In this document: piece by piece, positions 6,360 to 11,364 of the stretch
Layout of the letters: the number at the start of each line of letters is the position of its first letter
Numbering within the stretch: the stretch's first letter is position 1
Assembly (NCBI GenBank): GCA_041674345.1
Contig: JBAYVY010000085.1
Span: 1 to 11,364 of the forward strand
DNA: 11,364 nucleotides
Origin: JBAYVY01 sp041674345
Lineage (GTDB): Bacteria > Planctomycetota > Phycisphaerae > Phycisphaerales > Zrk34
Direction: 5' to 3'
Position numbers and translations under genes: made by a program
Notes under the pieces: generated by a model
Seen by the model: only the letters and a program-made list of their open reading frames with translations
Told to the model about the DNA's origin: nothing
The model's database searches: none

Positions 6360-7522
6360 TACCATTTGATTTTGGCGATGCGATCGACGGCTTGCTTCAT
6401 GCGATCGACTTCGACGGTGAGGGCGGCGCGGAAGTAGGTATCGCAGTGCGGGGAGAAGCCGCCGCCGGGCACGAGGACGACGGCGGCTTCGTCGAGGACG
6501 CGGGCGACGAAGTTCATGGAGGTGTAACCGGGGGGGCATTTGCCCCAGACGAAGAAACTGGCGTGGGGTCTGGGGGTGGGGATACCGGCGGCGGACAGGC
6601 CGTCGCAGAACACATCGCGGCGTTGACGGTAGGTTTGGGTCATGGCTTTGACATCGGGGTGATCGAAGTGGTCGAGGGCTTCCTTGCCGGCCCACTGGAT
6701 GGCGTTGAACTGGCCGGAGTCGGAATTGGCTTTGACCTGAGCGAGTGCGGCGACGATGGCGGTGTTTCCGGCGGCGAAGCCGATGCGCCAGCCGGTCATG
6801 TTGAAGGTTTTGGAAAGGGAGTGGAACTCGATGGCGCGATCCATCGCCCCCGGAATTTGCAAGATGCTGACGGGGGGTTCATCGAAGTAGGTTTCGCTGT
6901 ACGCCAGATCGGAGGCGAGAAGAATGTCATATTTTTCCGCGAACGCCACAAGCTGTTCATAGAACTTCCGGGGTGCGACGGCGGCGGTGGGGTTGTTGGG
7001 ATAGTTGACCCACATCAGTTTGGCTTGTCGGGCGACATCGGCGGGGATGGCGTCGAGATCGGGGAGCCAGCCGTTGGCTTCGGTGAGTTCGATTTGGAAG
7101 GGGCGACCGCCGGCGAAGATGGCGGAGGAGTTATAGACGGGGTAGCCGGGGGCGGGGACGAGGACGATATCATCGGGGTTGACGACGGCGAGGGGGAGGT
7201 GGGCGATGCCGTCTTTGGAGCCGATGGTGGTGATGATCTGATCGGTGGAGAGGGCGAGGTTGAAACGCTTTTGCATGAAGGCGGCGGCGGAATCGCGGAA
7301 GGCGGGAACGCCTTCGTCAAACGGGTAACGATGATTCCGGGGGTCGTAGATGGCTTGAGCCATTTTGTCGATGATGAAGGCGGGGGTGGGGTGATCGGGG
7401 TCGCCGACGCCGAGGTTGATGACATCGGCGCCGGAGGCGATTTTGGCGCGTTTCTTTTTGTCGATCTCGATGAAGAGATAGGGGGGGAGGGATTGGAGGC
7501 GGGCGGATTTTTGGAAGGGCAT
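6359..7522 (-). CDS. dapL: LL-diaminopimelate aminotransferase, class I/II PLP enzyme
   Basis: The product is 387 aa from the ATG at 7522. The frame is open 74 codons further upstream, but that part is translated repeat (array 3), so it is not used. Fold-type I aminotransferase hallmarks are present: INLGVGDPDHPTP (35-47), an APGYPVY segment (124-130), YPNNPT with Asn177 (174-179), Asp205 and Tyr208 contacting PLP, the Schiff-base lysine Lys238 in SLSKTFNMTGWR (235-246), and Arg365 for the substrate carboxylate. DapL converts tetrahydrodipicolinate directly to LL-diaminopimelate with glutamate as amino donor, for lysine and peptidoglycan synthesis. This route is known from Planctomycetes, Chlamydiae, Verrucomicrobia and plants. 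I see no Shine-Dalgarno sequence, and a hairpin lies 25 bases upstream. A related class I aminotransferase (alanine or aspartate) is the alternative. Confidence 0.82.
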   Translation of the reverse strand: MPFQKSARLQSLPPYLFIEIDKKKRAKIASGADVINLGVGDPDHPTPAFIIDKMAQAIYDPRNHRYPFDEGVPAFRDSAAAFMQKRFNLALSTDQIITTIGSKDGIAHLPLAVVNPDDIVLVPAPGYPVYNSSAIFAGGRPFQIELTEANGWLPDLDAIPADVARQAKLMWVNYPNNPTAAVAPRKFYEQLVAFAEKYDILLASDLAYSETYFDEPPVSILQIPGAMDRAIEFHSLSKTFNMTGWRIGFAAGNTAIVAALAQVKANSDSGQFNAIQWAGKEALDHFDHPDVKAMTQTYRQRRDVFCDGLSAAGIPTPRPHASFFVWGKCPPGYTSMNFVARVLDEAAVVLVPGGGFSPHCDTYFRAALTVEVDRMKQAVDRIAKIKW

Positions 7523-7547
7523 GGGGTGGCTCGCGGACAAGGGGAAT

Positions 7548-7577
7548 CCCGACCAAGCCGAAGACGGCATGGTCGGG
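7548..7577. other. Hairpin in the dapL leader (AAGA loop on the plus strand)
   Basis: CCCGACCAAGCCG (7548-7560) pairs with CGGCATGGTCGGG (7565-7577) at 12 of 13 positions around a 4-base loop, AAGA on the plus strand and TCTT on the dapL mRNA strand. No U run follows in the dapL direction. It could end transcripts from the TadG-like gene or affect dapL translation. Confidence 0.6.
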
Positions 7578-7635
7578 CTTAAGGTGGTGATTTTACGGAA
7601 CGATGGGGGTGGGGGCAATGCGAGGTGGTGGGGAA

Positions 7636-7777
7636 AATGACGAATGACGAAATCCGAATGACGAATGAAATCCCAATGACCAATGCCCAATGACCAAACG
7701 AAAACCCTCCCCGTTTCGTCATTGGTCATTTGAACATTCGTCATTCATTCGTCATTCGGATTTCGTCATTCGTCATT
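7636..7777. repeat. Heptamer array 3 (AATGACG words): inverted repeat with perfect 33-base arms
   Basis: The left arm (7636-7668) and right arm (7745-7777) are exact reverse complements over 33 bases and read as AATGACG, AATGACG, AAATCCG, AATGACG, AATGA. The interior has further variant words (AATGACC, AATGCCC) and weaker pairing. The right arm ends five bases from the stop codon of the TadG-like gene, so its mRNA would end in a very long hairpin. No transposase or target-site duplication is visible. Confidence 0.9.
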
Positions 7778-7782
7778 ACCCA

Positions 7783-9795
7783 TCAATGGCTGAGCATGAC
7801 CGGGGCGAGGGGGCTGACGTTTTGGAGGTAGGTGACCAGGTCGGCGATGTCGCGGGCGCTGATGCCGGGCGGCGGTGAGCCGGAGGCGGCGGAGGCCCAG
7901 GCGGCCAGGTCGGGTTGATTGTCGGGGCCTCGGACGAGAGTGAGTTGGGCGCGCCACATGGGTGTCCACAAATCCCAGGAGTGGTTGTTGAAGACTTTGG
8001 CTTGCGCGACGGCATAGAGGCCGACGGCGGGACGCCCGCCGCTGAAGCGGCTGGGCCAGCCGGGCACATCGTCGGAAGCGCGCACGGCGGCGAGGAAGTG
8101 GAGGTATCGCCAGCGTTGGGCGGGATCGTCGTAGGCGAGTGAGCCGGGGGTGAAGTCCATGGGCGCGGGGGCGGTGGGGCTGTTGGGGTCGAAGCCGTCG
8201 AAGGGATTGCTGGGGGTTTCGCCCCAGGCGGTGTTGGCGCCGGCGAAGATGTAATAGTCGTAGTGATAGACGGTGTGCGGGACGGACTGGCCGGCGGAAT
8301 CGGTTTCGGGAGGGATGCCGACGGACAAGTCCCAGAGAACGGCGGGGTCAACCCACTCTTCCATCCAGACGTAAGAGGCGAGGCGTTGGAGGCCGGTCCA
8401 GGTATCGGGATCGCCCCAACCGCCGACGCCGCGTGTCATGTCGGGATCGTCGGGGTAGCGATCAGGGCGGTAGGAATAGCCGTGGGCTTGCGGGCCGTTG
8501 AAGGGAGCATAGAAGGCGATGCGTGGGGTGCCGAGGACGGGGGTGAAGGAGCCGGGGGTTCCGAAGCCGGCTTCGCCATCTTTGAACTTGCTTTTGATTT
8601 CGACAACAAAGAAGGCGGTTTGCAAAACACGGGGCAGATGATGGGTGGCTTTCCAGGCGTAGGCGATCTGCTTGGCCTGTTCGTAGTCGGTGATCCAATC
8701 GACGTTGTGGGTGTCGTTGTAGTATCGCGTGGCGTTGGGCCAGAGTTTGTTGAGTTTGATTTCGGAGATGTCGTGGACCCAGTTGTAGAGACGGGTCAGG
8801 GGCATGTAGGCGGTGTTGAAGCTTCGGACGCGATCGAGGTAATCATCGCGGGGGCCATAGACGGAGTAACGATTGACGATGGTGGAGCCGCCGGTGACGG
8901 TGCCGCCGGAGTCGATGGCGCGGCGTCCGATGGGGGAGGTGGGTTGGCCCGTGCCCGAGCCGCTGGAATCGCCGGGGGTATATTCGCCGCCGGTGGTTTC
9001 GCTGCTGAGATGACGCCAGCCGAACACCGTATCGAACGGCCCGCGATGGGCCACGTCATCGGCGAGGGTGTCCGGCAAAAGCCCGTTGACCGTGGGCCGG
9101 CGAAAGTCGTTGAACTTGCCCCGTTCGATCGGCAGCGGCGCATCGACAGGCAGTATGACCACCGCGTTGTCTTCATCGCCGTCGCGCTGCGCGATCGCCG
9201 CTTGCCCGGCTTCGATGCCGCCTTCGATCATGCGAAGACGCAATCCCTCGACCAGCGCTTGATTCAGTTCATCCTCCGCCCGCATCTTCTTCCACAATGC
9301 GCCGTCGCGGTTGTAATGCGTGATCGCATCCGTGTCGATATTCACGAACATGTCATATGGCGGCTTGGCCTGTTGGTAGGTTTCCTCCAACTGGTCCAGC
9401 AGGAGTTGATACTGTTCGGTGACCGGGCCGTTCAGCGCGCCAGGCCCGCCGCCCAGCCCCGTTTGCAACTGTTGTTCGAGACGATCGCGGAAGGCCTTGG
9501 CCTCGTTGTAAACATTGGCCACGGCCTGCGGCATGGCGTCGAGCACGTTGATGAGCGCGATCGACTGCGCCATGTCGATGTTGTTCATCGCCACCTGATT
9601 CATCGAACGCGCGGTCCAGGTCGCCGCGCCCTGCGCCGCGGCATCGGCGGCCGTCTGCGCCTCCACCCGCCGATCCACCTGCGTCCCCAGATTCAACGTG
9701 AACAGCACCAGCGACGTCATCAGTATCAAACCCAACAGGGCCAGAATGATGACGACCCCGCGACGCCGTTCAGCATGTTGTCCACGTAAAAACAT
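7783..9795 (-). CDS. TadG-like pilus-assembly-related membrane protein
   Basis: The product is 670 aa from the ATG at 9795. The frame stays open 56 codons upstream, but that stretch is translated heptamer array (repeated RIADCGL and HPAPRTP), so the internal start is preferred; GGAA about nine bases upstream is a weak ribosome site. After a short basic start (RGQHAERRRG) comes one membrane segment (about residues 14-38), then VDRRVEAQTAADAAAQGAA. This is the hallmark of the TadE/TadG-like N-terminus (Pfam Tad family), in which a pilin-like helix anchors an extracytoplasmic body. The rest has a Gln/Glu-rich helical part (about 80-140), a Gly/Ser/Thr-rich linker (about 265-300) and a Trp/Tyr-rich C-terminal half. 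I see no vWA metal site, unlike many TadG proteins, and no other tad gene here. Codon choice changes near position 9000. Its precise role is unknown. Confidence 0.72.
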   Translation of the reverse strand: MFLRGQHAERRRGVVIILALLGLILMTSLVLFTLNLGTQVDRRVEAQTAADAAAQGAATWTARSMNQVAMNNIDMAQSIALINVLDAMPQAVANVYNEAKAFRDRLEQQLQTGLGGGPGALNGPVTEQYQLLLDQLEETYQQAKPPYDMFVNIDTDAITHYNRDGALWKKMRAEDELNQALVEGLRLRMIEGGIEAGQAAIAQRDGDEDNAVVILPVDAPLPIERGKFNDFRRPTVNGLLPDTLADDVAHRGPFDTVFGWRHLSSETTGGEYTPGDSSGSGTGQPTSPIGRRAIDSGGTVTGGSTIVNRYSVYGPRDDYLDRVRSFNTAYMPLTRLYNWVHDISEIKLNKLWPNATRYYNDTHNVDWITDYEQAKQIAYAWKATHHLPRVLQTAFFVVEIKSKFKDGEAGFGTPGSFTPVLGTPRIAFYAPFNGPQAHGYSYRPDRYPDDPDMTRGVGGWGDPDTWTGLQRLASYVWMEEWVDPAVLWDLSVGIPPETDSAGQSVPHTVYHYDYYIFAGANTAWGETPSNPFDGFDPNSPTAPAPMDFTPGSLAYDDPAQRWRYLHFLAAVRASDDVPGWPSRFSGGRPAVGLYAVAQAKVFNNHSWDLWTPMWRAQLTLVRGPDNQPDLAAWASAASGSPPPGISARDIADLVTYLQNVSPLAPVMLSH

Positions 9796-9805
9796 GAACG
9801 ATTCC

Positions 9806-9954
9806 AAGTGCGAAGTGCGGGGTGCGGGATGCGGGGTGCGGGGTGCGGGGTGCGGGGTGCGGGGTGCGGGGTGCGATATCGCAATCCGCAACCCGCAATC
9901 CGCAATCCGCAATCCGCAATCCGCAATCCGCGATCCCGCAATCCGCAATCCCGC
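9806..9954. repeat. Heptamer array 4 (GGGTGCG words, then AATCCGC words) around a palindromic core
   Basis: Ten 7-base words lie at 9806-9875: AAGTGCG twice, GGGTGCG seven times, GGATGCG once. They meet the perfect palindrome TGCGATATCGCA (9872-9883). About ten words of the complementary type, AATCCGC and variants, follow to 9954. The two halves are imperfect inverted copies, about five of seven bases per word. The left half has repeated GGGG runs separated by TGC. The array starts 11 bases from the TadG-like start codon. Confidence 0.88.
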
Positions 9955-9958
9955 CAAT

Positions 9959-9986
9959 ATCATACAGACGTTCGCCGATCCGTGAA
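9959..9986 (-). promoter_or_regulatory. Weak promoter candidate for the TadG-like gene
   Basis: On the minus strand, TTCACG (plus 9981-9986) and TATGAT (plus 9959-9964) are 16 bases apart. Transcription would begin near 9952, placing heptamer array 4 entirely in the 5' leader. The -35 match is poor. Confidence 0.3.
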
Positions 9987-10048
9987 CCTGTCACCCCCCC
10001 ACTGCTCGCATCGCCATGCGGGACAACCGGGTTCTCATTTTTTGATTC

Positions 10049-10149
10049 ACCGCAGCGCAGAGACGCGGAGAAAAAATGAACCACAGATAAACACGGATAA
10101 ACACGGATTAGATCATTTTGAATCTGCGTTCATCTGTGTTTATCTGTGG
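10049..10149. repeat. Palindromic dispersed-type repeat with 10-base period
   Basis: CCACAGATAAACAC (10081-10094) and GTGTTTATCTGTGG (10136-10149) are exact reverse complements, and the inner arms pair at about 11 of 15 positions. Each arm repeats GATAAACACG-type words every 10 bases. A related stretch, CGCAGAGACGCGGAG, precedes it from about 10049. From memory, repeats of this CACAGATAAACAC type are common in intergenic DNA of planctomycete-like genomes. Confidence 0.8.
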
Positions 10150-10198
10150 CTATATTTTTGCCCGTTTTTCGTGCAACGATGCACCGCCGAACGCTCGA

Positions 10199-10215
10199 TG
10201 CACAATGATTGCGCA
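10199..10215. promoter_or_regulatory. Candidate activator site upstream of amt (NtrC-like dyad)
   Basis: This 17-base imperfect palindrome begins TGCAC and ends GCGCA. It agrees with the NtrC-type consensus TGCACC-N5-GGTGCA at 9 of 12 positions. Its centre is about 100 bases upstream of the predicted start of transcription. A weaker TGCA-N4-TGCA dyad lies at 10172-10183, about 29 bases further up. Confidence 0.4.
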
Positions 10216-10281
10216 ACCCCGCGTTTCCCGTCATTTCCCGCAATTCGCGTCTGGAGCCATGCTTACACCCAATCCGCCGAC

Positions 10282-10297
10282 TGGCATGTTCCTTGTA
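10282..10297 (+). promoter_or_regulatory. Sigma54 (-24/-12) promoter for amt
   Basis: TGGCATG-N4-TTGTA matches the sigma54 consensus TGGCACG-N4-TTGCW at 10 of 12 defined positions, with correct spacing. The -24 GG is intact; the -12 element has T in place of the usual C. Transcription would start near 10308, giving a leader of about 105 bases. Sigma54 control fits an ammonium transporter. Confidence 0.6.
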
Positions 10298-10412
10298 TCG
10301 TCCCACCTCCAGGCAAGGGTATGTCTGCGCCCGCCACGCGCCGCCGCATCGCATCCCTTCCCCTCAACAGGGAACGCCGATTCGACATCCCGATTCCTCC
10401 AAGGAGCCGCTC

Positions 10413-11364
10413 ATGCTTCGTTCGTTGTGCATCGGTCTGCTGGCGATGGTCTGTCTGCTGACCCCCCACGCCGCGCTGGCGCAGTCCGTTTCATCCGACG
10501 CCCCACCGCCGGCAGCGCCGCCCGCCACCGTCGCGTTGGATACTTCCGGGGTCGATCATGGCAACACCGCCTGGATGCTCACCAGCACCGCGCTCGTCCT
10601 CCTCATGGTCCCCGGTCTGGCCATGTTCTACGGCGGGCTGGTCCGAACCAAAAACGTACTCGGAACCATGATGCACTGCTACGCCGCCATGGCCATCATC
10701 GGCGTCCTCTGGGCCGTCTGCGGTTACTCCTTCGCCTTCGGCAAAGATGTCTTCCACGGCTGGCTGGGCTTCGACCCCGACCTTCTCTTCCTCGCCGGCC
10801 TGGACAACAAAGTCACCAATGGTCTGCCCGACCTGGTCTTCGCCATGTTCCAGGGCAAGTTCGCCATCATCACCCCCGCGCTCATCGCCGGCGCTTTCGC
10901 CGAACGCGTACGCTTCCGCGGTTACTGCGTCTTCATCGCCCTCTGGGCACTGCTCATCTACAACCCCCTCTGCCATTCCGTCTGGGCCTCCGACGGCTAC
11001 CTCTTCGGTAAAGGCGCGATCGACTTCGCCGGCGGTACCGTCGTCCACATCTCCGCCGGTGTCTCAGGCCTGGTCGCCGCCCTCTACCTCGGCTCACGCC
11101 GCGGTTACCCCCAAACCGCCATGCACCCCAACAACCTCGTCATGACCATGATGGGCGCGGGACTGCTCTGGGTCGGATGGTTCGGCTTCAACGCCGGTTC
11201 CGCCGTCTCCAGCTCCGTCAAAACCGCACAGGCACTCACCGCCACGCAGGTCGCCGCCGCCTCCGGCGCACTCGCCTGGCTCCTCATCGAAGGCATCCGA
11301 CATAAAAAAGCCACCTCGCTCGGCATGGCGTCCGGCATCCTCGCCGGCCTGGTCGTCATCACCC
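10413..11364 (+). CDS. amt: Ammonium transporter, Amt/AmtB family, 3'-truncated by the window
   Basis: The start at 10413 has AAGGAG (10401-10406) six bases upstream. The frame is open to the window end (317 codons seen; full-length members are usually 400-500 aa). A signal peptide (about 1-23, ending ALAQ) precedes a Pro/Ala-rich linker, as in secreted-start Amt proteins. Family motifs follow: an AWMLTSTALVLLM...GLAMFYGGLV helix, the MFQGKFAIITPALIAGAFAER segment including the Phe-gate region, DFAGGTVVHISAG with the conserved Asp and the first pore His of the twin-His pair, and HPNNLVMTMMGAGLLWVGWFGFNAGS. Amt trimers move ammonium across the inner membrane and are usually regulated by a P-II protein, often encoded next door; that would lie outside the window. 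Third positions are overwhelmingly C, with no GTG codon seen, which may indicate high expression. Confidence 0.95.
   Translation, partial: MLRSLCIGLLAMVCLLTPHAALAQSVSSDAPPPAAPPATVALDTSGVDHGNTAWMLTSTALVLLMVPGLAMFYGGLVRTKNVLGTMMHCYAAMAIIGVLWAVCGYSFAFGKDVFHGWLGFDPDLLFLAGLDNKVTNGLPDLVFAMFQGKFAIITPALIAGAFAERVRFRGYCVFIALWALLIYNPLCHSVWASDGYLFGKGAIDFAGGTVVHISAGVSGLVAALYLGSRRGYPQTAMHPNNLVMTMMGAGLLWVGWFGFNAGSAVSSSVKTAQALTATQVAAASGALAWLLIEGIRHKKATSLGMASGILAGLVVIT

Larger units (their letters stand above)
7523..7782. other. Spacer between the TadG-like gene and dapL
   Basis: This 260-base spacer contains the dapL leader hairpin (7548-7577) and the long inverted heptamer array 3 (7636-7777). I found no clear sigma70 promoter for dapL on the minus strand, so dapL may depend on a promoter I cannot recognise or on read-through from the TadG-like gene. 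Confidence 0.5.
9796..10412. other. Divergent spacer between the TadG-like gene and amt
   Basis: These 617 bases hold heptamer array 4, a weak minus-strand promoter, a 69-base palindromic element and the amt control region. Open frames across it (for example 9808-10461 and 10118-11011) are out of frame with amt or made of repeat, and are not credible genes. Confidence 0.7.

Noticed and set aside
6344..7582. 412-codon plus-strand frame opposite dapL
   Set aside because: Its composition is Gly/Asp/Val-biased with no motif, while the opposite strand encodes all the PLP-enzyme motifs.
7523..7744. 74-residue N-terminal extension of DapL
   Set aside because: The extension reads through the AATGACG array and the leader hairpin. 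Known DapL-type proteins begin near the MPFQKSARL sequence.
7636..7777. Insertion sequence or MITE
   Set aside because: No transposase and no flanking target duplication is visible, and the arms are made of tandem heptamers, which suits a simple-repeat palindrome better. A MITE-like origin is not excluded.
8263..9789. 508-codon plus-strand frame opposite the TadG-like gene
   Set aside because: It lacks domain character and is Gly/Ala/Arg/His-rich, as expected of an antisense frame in GC-rich DNA. The minus-strand frame has a clear Tad signature.
9806..9954. CRISPR array
   Set aside because: The repeat unit is only 7 bases, with no unique spacers and no cas genes; it is a tandem array.
9796..9963. 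56-residue N-terminal extension of the TadG-like protein
   Set aside because: It is translated heptamer array. The basic start plus membrane segment begins at the internal ATG at 9795.
10118..11011. 297-codon frame over the start of amt
   Set aside because: It is in another frame from the recognisable Amt protein and starts inside the palindromic repeat.
1..11364. A new multi-gene defence or biosynthetic system
   Set aside because: The genes are in five separate transcription directions or units, and the recognised products are housekeeping, transport or regulatory. No cluster of unknown genes is present.

Overview
The window is GC-rich bacterial chromosome. Its content suggests the phylum Planctomycetota, possibly a Phycisphaerae-like lineage. 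The grounds are a DapL-type diaminopimelate aminotransferase, a GH57/DUF1957 glucan branching enzyme, a large multi-PDZ site-2 protease, a TadG-like protein far from any tad cluster, and intergenic spaces full of simple-word palindromic repeats. This assignment is an inference from gene content; no rRNA or marker gene is present.

Layout, left to right. Positions 1-1596 (+) hold the 3' part of an RseP-like M50 protease with four PDZ-like modules. It converges on a GH57 1,4-alpha-glucan branching enzyme (1674-3377, -). A 381-base divergent spacer separates that from a GAF-AAA+-Fis sigma54 activator (3759-5357, +). A 378-base repeat- and hairpin-rich spacer follows, ending in a good sigma70-type promoter with an overlapping palindrome. 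Next is a small secreted protein (5736-6293, +). A bidirectional terminator separates it from dapL (6359-7522, -). Upstream of dapL, on the same strand, is a TadG-like membrane-anchored protein (7783-9795, -). A 617-base divergent spacer then leads to an ammonium transporter (10413 to the window end, +).

The genes do not form one operon. The strongest functional thread is regulatory. The amt gene has a good sigma54 -24/-12 candidate (10282-10297) and a dyad resembling an NtrC site about 100 bases upstream of the predicted start of transcription. The same window encodes a sigma54 activator. Whether that protein drives amt is untested.

The most unusual feature is in the spacers. Four of them carry arrays of 7-base words, each spacer with its own word (1599-1661, 5364-5425, 7636-7777, 9806-9954). 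Three of the four are arranged wholly or partly as inverted repeats, one with perfect 33-base arms. A fifth element (10049-10149) has a 10-base period and 14-base perfect outer arms. These arrays extend neighbouring open frames and could mislead start-codon calls for dapL and the TadG-like gene. I see no complete new defence system, CRISPR array, insertion sequence, tRNA or rRNA.
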